Positions 27,218 to 35,452 of a DNA stretch of 64,000 nucleotides are shown here, piece after piece. Location: contig OX638353.1 in the NCBI GenBank assembly GCA_951813255.1, positions 310,001 through 374,000 of the forward strand. The letters run 5' to 3'. Numbering within the stretch: the stretch's first letter is position 1; each line of letters starts with the position of its first letter. The position numbers were made by a program, and so were the translations under genes. Source of the DNA: an uncultured Dehalococcoidia bacterium (GTDB lineage Bacteria > Chloroflexota > Dehalococcoidia > Lucifugimonadales > JAAXIE01). The notes under the pieces are model-generated. The model worked only from the letters and a program-made list of their open reading frames with translations, was not told the origin of the DNA and searched no databases.

Positions 27218-27370
27218 TTGCCGCTATCGGACCGGGACTACATAAGAGGCAAGCATCCGGCGGCCTGCACCTGCGTGGACTGCACACGTAGACGCACGGC
27301 CCGTTCGCAGCAAGGGGGCGTCATCGACAGGCTGTTCAGGAGTGTATCCAAGCTTTTCGGGCGCAAGTAG
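27218..27370 (+). CDS. Possible 50-aa zinc-ribbon-like protein
   Basis: A short frame from a TTG with GAGGA 10 bases upstream. It reads through HPAACTCVDC (residues 13-22), a C-x-C-x2-C cluster preceded by His-Pro, then an Arg-rich stretch CTRRRTARS and a hydrophobic/basic tail RLFRSVSKLFGRK. Only one cysteine cluster is present, so a full zinc site would need His13 or a dimer. The pattern looks protein-like rather than random, but no homolog could be tested. It converges on the LmbE gene. Confidence 0.4.
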   Translation: MPLSDRDYIRGKHPAACTCVDCTRRRTARSQQGGVIDRLFRSVSKLFGRK

Positions 27371-27426
27371 CTCTCGGACATCACTTCCGGCTTGGATGGC
27401 GATACCAGACGGGGATGAGCCGGCCT

Positions 27427-28146
27427 CTAGTCGATCACGTAGCTTTTGAAGCTCTCCACGGGCCCCATGCCCCGCTCTTTGCCAGCGTTCACCTTCCATG
27501 ACCGCACGAACTCCAGGTGTTCCTGTCCGAGGTGGGCGATCTGGCTCACATGCTGGCTCAGTGCCTCCAGTGACTGGTCGATGGTGTCGGTGACGTCGAC
27601 CCACTTGTCGGAGCCTTCACCAGCGAAGGTCATGATCATGAGCTCGCGTATTTTGTGGGGCTCGAAGCCGTCAGCCAGCAGATCGGGGAAGGTGAGGCGG
27701 TCGCGGGCTGCTGGGAACATGGCAGCCATGGCGGCCTCGCCGGATGCGAAATGGTCGGGGTGTCCCATATAGCCGTACCCTTTGAGGGTACGCATGGGTG
27801 TCTCGCATACCATGACGTCGGGCTTGTAGCGCCGTATCTCCCGTACGATATCTTTGCGCAGGTCTAAGGTAGGCTCCAGCATGGCGTCTTCGTAATTCAG
27901 GAAGACCACATCCTCCACACCGAGGACCTTGCAGGCGTTGCGTTGTTCCTGTTGACGGGTCTCGATCAGCCAGCCGGTGTCTACATTGGGGTCGTCGCAG
28001 CCCTTGCTGCCGTCGGTGCACACCACATAGACCACTGACATACCTTGCTGGCACCACTTGGCCACGGTGCCAGCGCAGCCGTACTCTGCATCGTCGGGAT
28101 GGGCGATGACTACCATCCCTCTCTGATAGCCTTCCTCTGAGGCCAT
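27427..28146 (-). CDS. LmbE/PIG-L family zinc deacetylase
   Basis: A 239-residue LmbE-like protein. VIAHPDDAEYGCAGT is the family motif in which His, Asp and Asp bind zinc and act in catalysis, and GHPDHFASG supplies the later His. Family members remove N-acetyl groups from GlcNAc-type substrates in mycothiol, bacillithiol or glycolipid synthesis; others act in antibiotic pathways. The ATG at 28146 has GAGGAG at six bases, better than the in-frame ATG at 28152. The substrate is unknown and no glycosyltransferase is adjacent. Confidence 0.9.
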   Translation of the reverse strand: MASEEGYQRGMVVIAHPDDAEYGCAGTVAKWCQQGMSVVYVVCTDGSKGCDDPNVDTGWLIETRQQEQRNACKVLGVEDVVFLNYEDAMLEPTLDLRKDIVREIRRYKPDVMVCETPMRTLKGYGYMGHPDHFASGEAAMAAMFPAARDRLTFPDLLADGFEPHKIRELMIMTFAGEGSDKWVDVTDTIDQSLEALSQHVSQIAHLGQEHLEFVRSWKVNAGKERGMGPVESFKSYVID

Positions 28147-28246
28147 GCTCATCTCCTCGTCTACCTAAACTCCGGCCACAGGCCTCAGATAGTGTATCAT
28201 CCCCGGTTTCCAGCACACAGTCACGCCCTCGCTGCTGGCCACGTCG

Positions 28247-28276
28247 TTGACACTGCACCCGTCGTCTTGCTGTAAT
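28247..28276 (+). promoter_or_regulatory. Sigma70-type promoter of tRNA-Val
   Basis: TTGACA at 28247-28252 and TGTAAT at 28271-28276 with an 18-base spacer, 11 bases before the mature tRNA 5' end. The consensus -35 and good position make this convincing. Confidence 0.75.
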
Positions 28277-28287
28277 AGAGACCCCAC

Positions 28288-28364
28288 GGGCGGTTAGCTC
28301 AGCTGGTTAGAGCACCTGCTTTACACGCAGGGGGTCAGAGGTTCGAGTCCTCTACTGCCCACCA
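28288..28364 (+). tRNA. tRNA-Val (anticodon TAC)
   Basis: A complete cloverleaf: acceptor GGGCGGT pairs with ACTGCCC (one G-U), D-arm TAGCTCAGCTGGTTAGAGC, anticodon stem CCTGC/GCAGG with loop TTTACAC, T-arm with GTTCGAGTC, and an encoded CCA at 28362-28364. The anticodon TAC reads GUA valine codons. Confidence 0.97.
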
Positions 28365-28420
28365 CGCTCTCTACCCTTGCCTTTCCTCATCAATCTGGCA
28401 GTTCGAGCCCCAGGATAGAG

Positions 28421-28678
28421 GTGGCATATCCGGAAAATAGCACCGCGACGGTGGCGACGTATGCTGCCATCGAACCGTCTGCGAACACCATTACTTGGTC
28501 GACAGCTGGGGACGATGGAAGTCTGTTTTCAATAACGGGCGGTGCGCTGAACTTCAATTCCTCGCCAGACTACGAGGCTCCAGCCGACTCTGACAACAGC
28601 AACTCGTATCTTGTCACGGTGCAGGCTTCAGACGTTACGGAGACGGCGTCGCTGTATATCACGATCAATGTCACGAAG
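28421..28678 (+). pseudogene. Cadherin-like domain fragment
   Basis: About 85 residues of a single cadherin-type repeat remain: PENSTATVATY, ITWSTAGDDGSLFSITGGAL, PDYEAPADSDN and YLVTVQASD are the expected strands and calcium-site regions. There is no start region, signal peptide or second repeat. The frame then breaks at about 28678, where sequence of a different gene on the other strand begins. It is a relic of a large surface or secreted protein. Confidence 0.65.
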
Positions 28679-28835
28679 CTAGGGCCAGCGCAGGCCCCGA
28701 ATCGCTCACTAGGTTGATCCAGAGGATTTGGACTGCCGTGACGGGCAGATAGCCGAATGCGGAGGCCACCCAAATCACCCGCACCTCGGCTAGGTTGCCG
28801 GTCAGCGTGTAGTTGACGAACATCATGCTGTGCTC
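28671..28835 (-). pseudogene. P-type cation ATPase C-terminal fragment
   Basis: About 50 residues match the start of the C-terminal transmembrane domain of calcium/cation P-type ATPases: NYTLTGNLAEVRVIW and PVTAVQILWINLVSDSGPALALA (family form TPxQILWINLVTDGLPALALG). Neither the phosphorylation motif DKTGT nor the rest of the domain is present. The fragment butts against the cadherin-like relic, so the junction marks a deletion or rearrangement. Confidence 0.7.
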
Positions 28836-28992
28836 GGAACTCGCCAGTACGTTGGTAGTTCTCAAGCGGGACCTAAGCACGTTCGGGGAATGCTAGCAGG
28901 GAGCCTTCCGTGGGGTTGCCTACATAGCCATGTCCGTGGGGCCTGAGTGCTATTTGCACAAGCCCCACTGTAAGGAGGGTCAAGAGCAGCTC

Positions 28993-30027
28993 CTAGGGGA
29001 TGACGCCCACCTCTCGCAATAGTGCCAGCGTTCCCTGCAAGTCGCTGAGGGAGCCTAGGTCGATGTCAGGAGGGTCCAGAGACGAAAGGGGTGGCAAGCC
29101 AGCATCGGGCGCAACGCCGGCCACCAACGGATATTCCTTGATGTTCTGGGAGAAGTACGCTTGGGCTTCCTCGGAGAGGAGGAAGGCAAGGAATTTCTCT
29201 GCCCCTTTGGCATTGGATGTGCCGTCGACAATTCCCGCCCCAGCCACCAGCACCAATGCGCCAGGATCTCCTCTTCCTAAGAAGTGATTACGTGCTCCAA
29301 AATCAGGTCCCTCCTCCTCCAAGAACCGTTGCAGGTAGTAGTGGTTCACGAACCCCACGTCCACTTCGCCTCGGCCAACCGCAGTGACGATGGTAGTGTT
29401 GTTGGCGTAATCACGGGGGTCGTTGACCTTCATGCCCTCGAGCCATGCCCGGGCTGCTTCCTCTCCCCACTTGATGCGAAAAGCGGTAACAAAGGCTTGG
29501 AAAGAGCCGTTTTGCGGGGCCCATCCAACCCGTCCTCGCCATTCAGGATCAGTAAAGTCGCGTATCGAGTCGGGCAGATCAAGGTCGGCATTGATCGCGG
29601 AGGTGTTGTACACCACGGTTCGGGCACGTCCCGAAGTGCCGACCCAATGGCCCATGGGCGAGCGAAAGGCTGGGCTCACCATATCCAGCAGGTCATCTGC
29701 GAGCTTCGTGAACACACCTGCATCGGACAGGCTACCAAGGGAGCCTGGGTCTTGCAGGAAGACTACGTCGGCGGGCGTGTTCTCGCCTTCCTCGAGTACC
29801 GTAGCTGCGATAGCGGCGCTGCCCGCGTACTTGACGCGCACATCCAATCCGCTCTCCTCAGCGAAGTTTTTGAGCAAGGGATTCAGCAAGGTCTCGGACC
29901 GACCGGAGTATACCGTGAGAGTATCGTCACCCCCGCCACAGGCAACGGGCGCACTGAGTGCCGCCACCAGCACTATGATGGCGACCAGCATCCTGGGACC
30001 GAGCTTCTGCCAGGGACAGTTTGTCAT
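28993..30027 (-). CDS. Iron(III)-type ABC transporter substrate-binding protein
   Basis: A 344-residue periplasmic-binding protein of the FutA/FbpA type. A hydrophobic leader ends near VACGGGDD, suggesting a lipoprotein anchored at Cys. The mature part shows LTVYSGRSETLLNPLL, DVVFLQDPGSLGSL, and late Tyr residues (FVNHYYLQRF) in the place where FbpA family members bind ferric iron. Domain order and length are normal. The ATG at 30027 is chosen; the frame extends to 30126 but without a leader-like sequence. No permease or ATPase gene follows, so it is an orphan that must work with a transporter elsewhere. Confidence 0.88.
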   Translation of the reverse strand: MTNCPWQKLGPRMLVAIIVLVAALSAPVACGGGDDTLTVYSGRSETLLNPLLKNFAEESGLDVRVKYAGSAAIAATVLEEGENTPADVVFLQDPGSLGSLSDAGVFTKLADDLLDMVSPAFRSPMGHWVGTSGRARTVVYNTSAINADLDLPDSIRDFTDPEWRGRVGWAPQNGSFQAFVTAFRIKWGEEAARAWLEGMKVNDPRDYANNTTIVTAVGRGEVDVGFVNHYYLQRFLEEEGPDFGARNHFLGRGDPGALVLVAGAGIVDGTSNAKGAEKFLAFLLSEEAQAYFSQNIKEYPLVAGVAPDAGLPPLSSLDPPDIDLGSLSDLQGTLALLREVGVIP

Positions 30028-30317
30028 ATTCTTCAAATGCACAGTTACCGCAATTGAGAGAGCGACGTCATTCGCACAGATGCCCCGGGCCTCATTGCAT
30101 CTGAGGCAATGAGGGGGGACATACATTCGCGCGACCTCCCTGCAGATGTTACCGCATAAGATGCCTTCTGGGTGAAGTGGTCTTCCAACGTGGGATGGAA
30201 GGAGGGCGATTTTGGGCCTGGGAATGTGCGGCTATGTGGTCGCAATCGATCCCGCCGTATCTACGTATCCGTTGGGCGACCACGTGGTTGGCTTGAGGTT
30301 TGGGACCTACTCCGGAA

Positions 30318-30491
30318 ATGGTCACAAATGAGGAGTCGTAGGTGCCGGACCACCTCGTCGAACAGCCCCTGCCTAACACGGTGTTCCAGAAGTCGTTTCC
30401 TGTTCTTGGTGAACACCGTGGGGTCGAAGCTGGGCTCCATCAGGTTCATGTCCAGGAACCAACGGAAGAAGAGATTGTATTCCAGCTCCTC
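30318..30491 (-). pseudogene. IS5/IS1182-type transposase fragment (DUF772 region)
   Basis: About 55 residues match the N-terminal DUF772 region of IS5-superfamily transposases: LEYNLFFRWFLDMNLMEPSFD followed by FTKNRKRLLEHRV and FDEVV. Both ends are lost and no catalytic DDE part is present. It lies head-on against a Calx-beta-like relic beginning at 30497, as if the element had inserted there and decayed. No terminal inverted repeats were found. Confidence 0.7.
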
Positions 30492-30496
30492 GAGGG

Positions 30497-31390
30497 GAAC
30501 GCCGCCCACTACACCGTCGTGCTGAATGCCGAGCCTACTGGGGACGTGACGCCCAACGGACAACACCGACGTCACCGCCGACCCGGCCACACTGACCTTC
30601 ACCACGGGCAACTGGTACACCCCCCAGCTTGTGACGGTCAACGGGGCCAGCGACACCGACGAGGATGAGAACAGTGCCACCGTCACCCACACTGTGAGCG
30701 GCTACGGGTCGGTAACCACTGCTGACGACGTGGCTGTGACGGTTACCGAAGATGCCCGGGTAAACGTGGAAAATCAAACACGAAGTAGTGCTGGACGTGG
30801 ACCCGGAGAGGACATCGGCCATTGTTTTATCCGGCAATCCGGTCCGCCGGGCCAGCAGCGACGACTACTCATCCTTCCTGGTCTTTAGTCCCGGGGAGAC
30901 CGAGCAGTCGTACACCTTTTCGGCGGTGGACGATGCCGTGGACGAAGATGACAAGAGGGTGAATGTCGGGTTCACCGACCTGCCGGGTGGTGTGAGCGTG
31001 GGAATACCCCGGAGGGCCTTTGTGGACATTGGGGACAACGATAAACCCGAAACCGTCGTAGCCAGCTTCAGTGACGCCGCAATTAATGTGAAGGAAGGAA
31101 ATCACGTCACACTAGGTGTGCGGTTGGATCAACCAGCTGAGCAGCAGATCAACGACATCCCACTGGTCTGGGAATACTAGGGAGGCGCCTCCAACGCCGA
31201 CGCCGGAGGCTTTACTAACAGAGTGAGTTTGGGACCGACTCATCTGAGCAACGGGCTTCAGCGTCACCCTGACGCAGGACAGGATCGACGAACGAGGCGA
31301 GGGCTTGAGGCTCACCGTCGGAGAGCTGCAGAGGGAGTTGTCGCGGGCAGCCCCTTCTCCCGGGTCGATCCGTAACACCCCTTCGGATGG
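30497..31390 (+). pseudogene. Calx-beta-like surface repeat protein, frameshifted remnant
   Basis: Pieces of one or more extracellular beta-sandwich repeats in changing frames. HYTVVLNAEPTGDVT begins the first, a frameshift near 30555 leads into DPATLTFTTGNWYTPQLVTV and VTHTVSGYGSVTTADDVAVTV, and another near 30785 leads into EQSYTFSAVDDAVDEDDKRV and GISVG-like PGGVSVGIP. A third piece with VTLTQDRIDERGEGLRLTVG lies at about 31260-31320. There is no intact start or stop. It is probably part of the same lost giant protein as the cadherin-like fragment at 28.4 kb. Confidence 0.7.
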
Positions 31391-31580
31391 ATGAATCCCC
31401 AGCGTCTCGTAGAGCTCGTGCGATAATGCGTACCCCACGATTATGCGCCACGGACGTCCACCTAGCAGGAGCGGTCCTCACGGGCCGCGTGAAATCGCCA
31501 GTATCGCGAACCGCTTAAGGGCAGGACACCACCTAGACGTCCAAGAAGAATCAAACTCAGTGTCCTGAGGTTTGGTCCGT

Positions 31581-31665
31581 TGGTGGGGAAGGGGGGACTC
31601 GAACCCCCACGCCTTTCGGCACATGATCCTAAGTCATGCTCGTCTGCCAATTCCGACACTTCCCC
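31581..31665 (-). tRNA. tRNA-Leu (anticodon TAG)
   Basis: A class II tRNA read leftward: acceptor GGGGAAG pairs with CTTCCCC, anticodon stem CATGA/TCATG around loop CTTAGGA, long variable arm GTGCCGAAAGGCGT, T-arm GGTTCGAGTCC and encoded CCA. TAG reads CUA leucine codons. Confidence 0.96.
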
Positions 31666-31819
31666 GAGAGCGGGCGATGTGTAGAGGCGAGCGGGATACC
31701 CTGTGGATTGGGAAGGCCTAGTTAGCCGGAGCAGCACACGTTGCTGGAATTGTAGCATGGGGAGCCATGGCCCATTCAAGCAGCGTGTGCACATGGGAGA
31801 GGATAAGGGCAAATCTGGC

Positions 31820-32449
31820 TCAGTGTTGCAGGTCGCGGAGGATTGCGCGACAGGGCGCGCCGTCGGCTCCCCGGAGGCGCAAGGGCACAGCCATCAGTTC
31901 GTAGCGCCCGGCTTCTACTTCCGAGAGGTCGATCCCCTCCAGCAAGACGACTCCGTGATCTAAGAAGGCGCGGTGCACCGGCACCTGGTTGTCGGCATGG
32001 GCGACGGAGAGGTAGTCGAGCCCCACCAGACGGACACCACGGCGTACCAACTCTTCGGCGGCTTCCACTGAGAAGGCGGCGAAATCCTCTACATAGTCGG
32101 GCTCGTGCAGCAGCTTGGAATTGCGGGTCTTGAACAGCACTTTGGTATCGCCCTGCAGGGGGATGGCCTGCACGTGCTCGCGGGTGATGTACCTGTCGGC
32201 ATCGACCTCGTGTACCAGCGTGGGGCCTATGAAGGCTTCCACGGGCATCTCGTCGATGGTTGTACCGCCGTCTATGAAGTGGAAGGGGGCGTCGAGGTGG
32301 GTGCCAGCGTGGACGCTCATGTTGACCGCCGAGGTGTTGGCGGAATCGCCCTTGCTGGTACGCCTGCGCTCAGCCAACTCGTAGGGGGCGGAATTAATCC
32401 AGCGGGCAGTGTCTTCAGAAAGGTTCAGGGAGATATCGTAGTAGGCCAT
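31820..32449 (-). CDS. Cyclase / kynurenine-formamidase-like hydrolase (copy 1)
   Basis: A 209-residue member of the cyclase family (KynB-like). The signature SVHAGTHLDAPFHF carries the HxGTHxDxPxHF metal-binding site, and DLSEVEAGRYELMAVPLRL is the usual C-terminal strand pair. Members hydrolyse N-formylkynurenine or cyclic amide/imide substrates with a bound divalent metal. No tryptophan-catabolism gene is adjacent, so the substrate is open. A second, divergent family member lies at 41.3 kb. The gene lies alone, between tRNA-Leu and the HPP gene. Confidence 0.9.
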   Translation of the reverse strand: MAYYDISLNLSEDTARWINSAPYELAERRRTSKGDSANTSAVNMSVHAGTHLDAPFHFIDGGTTIDEMPVEAFIGPTLVHEVDADRYITREHVQAIPLQGDTKVLFKTRNSKLLHEPDYVEDFAAFSVEAAEELVRRGVRLVGLDYLSVAHADNQVPVHRAFLDHGVVLLEGIDLSEVEAGRYELMAVPLRLRGADGAPCRAILRDLQH

Positions 32450-32536
32450 AGTCTACCTCCATGGGCTGCGAATAGGGGCATGGAGCATCGTATGAGGGAC
32501 GGGCGAGGCGGTCAAGCATACCCGAAATATATTTCT

Positions 32537-33052
32537 TCAGTACAGGTCGTGCAGGTATTTTTGGAGTAGCCACCATGCAGCGACGAGGACGATCACACTG
32601 GTACCCAACAGTACGGCCAAGCTCCAGCTAAATCCTCCGATCACTACGGCTAAAGCGGTGCCTGCTGCGGGGCCGTGCTCCGTGTCCGTCGCTGCCATCA
32701 TGAAGAGGGAGACGCCAACAACTACGGCGCCTTCTATGACGAAGTGCACCCCTACTTCAAGGTGCAGGAAGGTAGCGGCTGTGCCTACCAAGAGGGCGAC
32801 CAGATGTCCCCCAATGACGTGGCGGGGCCTGGCCATGGGGCTATGGGGCGTTACGAACACGATGAAGGCGGAGGAAGCGATGGCGGCCACGATGACCGCT
32901 CTGTCGATGGCGTCGACGATGGAGAGGATGGCGGCCATAGTGCCGGCTGCCAGTGCGCACTGAAGCAGGTATGCCTTGGCGTTGGTCTTTACCTTGGGAT
33001 CGAAGAGCCGGAAACGCAGCTCTTTTGAGCGTCCCCTAAAGGTCAGGTTCAC
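32537..33052 (-). CDS. HPP family membrane protein
   Basis: A 171-residue integral membrane protein of the HPP family. PHSPMARPRHVIGGHL holds the family's conserved His-Pro-rich loop, and TDTEHGPAAGTAL a second conserved turn. Four to five hydrophobic segments surround them. A plant chloroplast relative transports nitrite; bacterial function is unproven. Translation begins at a GTG after GAGAAACC, without a strong ribosome binding site. It is transcribed in the same direction as tRNA-Lys but a terminator separates them. Confidence 0.85.
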   Translation of the reverse strand: MNLTFRGRSKELRFRLFDPKVKTNAKAYLLQCALAAGTMAAILSIVDAIDRAVIVAAIASSAFIVFVTPHSPMARPRHVIGGHLVALLVGTAATFLHLEVGVHFVIEGAVVVGVSLFMMAATDTEHGPAAGTALAVVIGGFSWSLAVLLGTSVIVLVAAWWLLQKYLHDLY

Positions 33053-33068
33053 GGTTTCTCACAAAACC

Positions 33069-33102
33069 GGCCCGATTCTTGTCGTGAAGAAAGAATCGGG
33101 CC
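33069..33102 (-). terminator. Terminator after tRNA-Lys
   Basis: Perfect 12-bp arms (GGCCCGATTCTT at 33069 and its complement at 33091) around a 10-base loop, followed on the minus strand by GGTTTTG. It lies 15 bases past the tRNA-Lys 3' end. Confidence 0.75.
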
Positions 33103-33117
33103 TGCATGAACTTAGTT

Positions 33118-33193
33118 TGGTGACCCGCCTCGGGGTCGAACCGAGAACCTGCTGATTAAGAGTCAGCTGCTCTGCCAGTTGAGCTAGCGGGCC
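33118..33193 (-). tRNA. tRNA-Lys (anticodon CTT)
   Basis: Read leftward: acceptor GGCCCGC pairs with GCGGGTC (one G-U), anticodon stem GCTGA/TCAGC around loop CTCTTAA, T-arm with GTTCGACCC and encoded CCA at the 33118 end. CTT reads AAG lysine codons. Confidence 0.96.
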
Positions 33194-33240
33194 TGGTAGC
33201 AGCTTCCTCCGAGTTCGCGGTTTCCACTGCCAGCGCCTAG

Positions 33241-33268
33241 CCTATACGAGGGGCTTCGCGTAGGTCAA
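33241..33268 (-). promoter_or_regulatory. Probable promoter of tRNA-Lys
   Basis: On the minus strand TTGACC (33268-33263) and TATAGG (33246-33241) are 16 bases apart, about 48 bases before the mature tRNA 5' end. Confidence 0.5.
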
Positions 33269-33365
33269 TATCTGACTCTACATAAGCATTCTCCATTAAG
33301 CCTCTTCTCTCTCATCGAGGGAAAATGGAAGGCTGGTTAATTGGGAAGACAACCTCGAATGCCGT

Positions 33366-33394
33366 TTGACACCTAGGGCGGGGCGGCCTACCAT
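33366..33394 (+). promoter_or_regulatory. Sigma70-type promoter of SRP RNA
   Basis: A perfect TTGACA at 33366-33371 and TACCAT at 33389-33394 with the ideal 17-base spacer. Transcription would start at about 33401-33403, exactly where the SRP RNA helix begins. Confidence 0.8.
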
Positions 33395-33401
33395 GCGTGT
33401 G

Positions 33402-33668
33402 AGGCCGTGCTAGGCGGGGAGCTAGCGGTGCCCTGAACTCGCAATCCGCTAAAGCGAGGTCGAATTCCCCCCCGAGGCTTGGCCGGTGCGCCTCTATCCC
33501 GAAAGTGTAGTATCGAAGGCTGGGTCCCACGCGGCGGAGACCTGTGAACCCCGCCAGGCCGGAAGGAGCAACGGTAAGCAGGTGCCTTCGGGTGCCGTGG
33601 GCTTGCCTGGCTGGAGCTACTCTCAAGGACATGTCCATGGGCCATTGTCGACGGGCGGTGCACGGTCT
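33402..33668 (+). ncRNA. ffs: Signal recognition particle RNA, large (Alu-containing) bacterial type
   Basis: About 267 nt. The 5' GCCGTGCTAGGCGGGGAG and the following GGTGCCCTG and CAATCCGCT segments match the Alu domain of the Bacillus-type scRNA. The universally conserved S-domain loop is present at GGCCGGAAGGAGCAACGGTA (about 33558-33577), opposite GTGCCGTGGGCTTGCCTGGC. The 3' end GGTGCACGGTC pairs with the 5' GCCGTGC. The RNA targets signal-peptide ribosomes to the membrane together with Ffh and FtsY, not seen in this window. It ends 17 bp before rsmA. Confidence 0.93.
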
Positions 33669-33685
33669 CTTACTTACCCACCATC

Positions 33686-34582
33686 ATGACCACCTCAGTT
33701 TCTTCAAGCGGTGCCACTATTCCTTCAAGCACCACTGGCCCTTCAAGAGGCGCCGCCACGCGCCGTCGTCCTTCTAAAGCCCTCGGTCAGCACTTCCTGC
33801 TCGACCCTGAGGTAGTTGACAGGATACTGGGTGCGGGCGACCTGCAGGCCAATGACGTGGTGGTGGAGATCGGGCCCGGAAGGGGCGTCCTGACTGCCAA
33901 GCTGGTGCGGCAGGCAGGGCAAGTGGTGGCGGTAGAGATGGACCCGTATCTCGCGGAAAGCCTGCCTCGCCAATTGGGCGGGCCACCTAACCTCCAGGTG
34001 GTGTGCGATGATGCCCGCGGGTGTGACTACCGCAGCTTTGTTCCCGTGGGGTCGCGTTGGAAGGTGATTGCCAATCTCCCCTATTACGCGGCGAATCCCA
34101 TCGTGCGCCGACTGCTGGAGGAAGAGCTACGTCCAGATTTGCTGGTGGTGATGGTGCAGCAGGAGGTAGGGCGGTCGATGGCAGCCGTTCCCGGCAAGAT
34201 GAACCTGCTGTCGGTGGCGGTGCAGTTCTATGGAAATGCTTCGTTGGTGTGCACAGTGCCTCCTTCCGCATTCAGGCCTCCACCCAAGGTATACTCCGCT
34301 GTTGTCCGGATTGATGCTCGATCCGAACCTCTTCTGCCCCCTGCAGAGGCGCCTGCCTTTTTCAAGCTGGCAAAGGCTTCTTTCTCGGCACCGCGCAAAC
34401 AGTTGCATAATGCCTTGAGCCGAGGACTGAACATAACACCGACGGAAGGGTTGGCCATTGTGGAGGGGGCATCCATTGATCCCGTGCGCCGGCCGGGCAC
34501 CCTGACTCTTGACGAGTGGGTCACGCTATATCGGAGTTGGTCAGGGCGGGGTTGGTCGGGGCAGAGCGGGCTGGAGGCCTAG
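33686..34582 (+). CDS. rsmA: 16S rRNA (adenine1518/1519-N6)-dimethyltransferase
   Basis: A 298-residue RsmA/KsgA. After a basic, Ser/Thr-rich N-terminal tail (1-28) come KALGQHFLLD, the SAM-binding EIGPGRGVLT, the acidic EMDPYLAE and the catalytic NLPYY motif (family NLPYN). The C-terminal domain holds FRPPPKVYSAVV and the RKQLHNAL helix. It dimethylates two adenines near the 3' end of 16S rRNA late in small-subunit assembly. The 28-residue tail is longer than usual, so a later start is possible. It begins the rsmA-ispE-lgt operon with a 3-bp gap to ispE. Confidence 0.95.
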   Translation: MTTSVSSSGATIPSSTTGPSRGAATRRRPSKALGQHFLLDPEVVDRILGAGDLQANDVVVEIGPGRGVLTAKLVRQAGQVVAVEMDPYLAESLPRQLGGPPNLQVVCDDARGCDYRSFVPVGSRWKVIANLPYYAANPIVRRLLEEELRPDLLVVMVQQEVGRSMAAVPGKMNLLSVAVQFYGNASLVCTVPPSAFRPPPKVYSAVVRIDARSEPLLPPAEAPAFFKLAKASFSAPRKQLHNALSRGLNITPTEGLAIVEGASIDPVRRPGTLTLDEWVTLYRSWSGRGWSGQSGLEA

Positions 34583-34585
34583 GCA

Positions 34586-35452
34586 GTGCAATTGAGGGCG
34601 TACGCCAAGATCAATCTCACCTTGGAGGTGCTGGGGCGGCGAAACGACGGGTATCATGAAGTGGCGACCATCATGCAGAACGTCGGACTCTATGACACCC
34701 TGCATATCCAGCCCTCAGCCGGCCTGACTTTGGCGTGCTCGGAAGCGAACCTGGAAGGGGAAGACAACCTGGTGTGGCGGGCCGCACGTCGCCTGCAGGA
34801 AGTCACCGGAACCGGGCATGGCGCGCATATTCGCTTGGAGAAGCGCATCCCGGAAGCTATGGGGTTGGGTGGTGGTAGTAGCGACGCTGCCGCGGCTTTG
34901 GTGGGCTTGACCAAGGTGTGGGAACTTCAAGTGTCTGGAATGGAACTGTCCTCCATCGCTGCTGGGCTAGGCTCGGACGTACCCTTCTTCCTATCGGGTG
35001 GCACGGTCAAGGCAGAGGGGCGTGGAGAGCAGGTGAGCCCTCTTCCACCTGTCACGCCACGCTGTGTGCTACTGGTATGTCCGGATGTGGCTTTGGTGGG
35101 AAAGACAGGGAGGCTGTATGGAAGTCTTTCGCCTGACAGCTACTCTGACGGGTCAGTGGTCCGAGCTGCCGTCCAGGCTATCGAGGCGGGGCAATTTCCT
35201 TCAGGATTCCTACAAAATACCTTCGATGACGTAGCCTGCCAGGTCTACGACGTCCTCGATTGGGCCATGGAGACCATGCGCGACGCGGGGGCATCTGAAG
35301 TGCATCTCTGTGGCAGCGGTCCTGGCCTGTATTCGGTATTCGAGTCGGAGACCGAGGGGGAACAGGCCAAGAAGCACTTGCAAGATGAGGGGTGGCGGAC
35401 ATACCTTGTTAGCACGATAGAGAAGGGTTGGGAGTTGATTTGCCAGGGTTAA
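34586..35452 (+). CDS. ispE: 4-diphosphocytidyl-2-C-methyl-D-erythritol kinase
   Basis: A 288-residue GHMP-family kinase. It starts at a GTG giving QLRAYAKINLTLEV, the substrate-binding start of IspE, and has the ATP loop MGLGGGSSDAAAAL and C-terminal LCGSGPGLYSVFE. It phosphorylates CDP-methylerythritol in the non-mevalonate isoprenoid pathway. Its stop TAA overlaps the ATG of lgt by one base, so translation of the two is coupled. Confidence 0.96.
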   Translation: MQLRAYAKINLTLEVLGRRNDGYHEVATIMQNVGLYDTLHIQPSAGLTLACSEANLEGEDNLVWRAARRLQEVTGTGHGAHIRLEKRIPEAMGLGGGSSDAAAALVGLTKVWELQVSGMELSSIAAGLGSDVPFFLSGGTVKAEGRGEQVSPLPPVTPRCVLLVCPDVALVGKTGRLYGSLSPDSYSDGSVVRAAVQAIEAGQFPSGFLQNTFDDVACQVYDVLDWAMETMRDAGASEVHLCGSGPGLYSVFESETEGEQAKKHLQDEGWRTYLVSTIEKGWELICQG

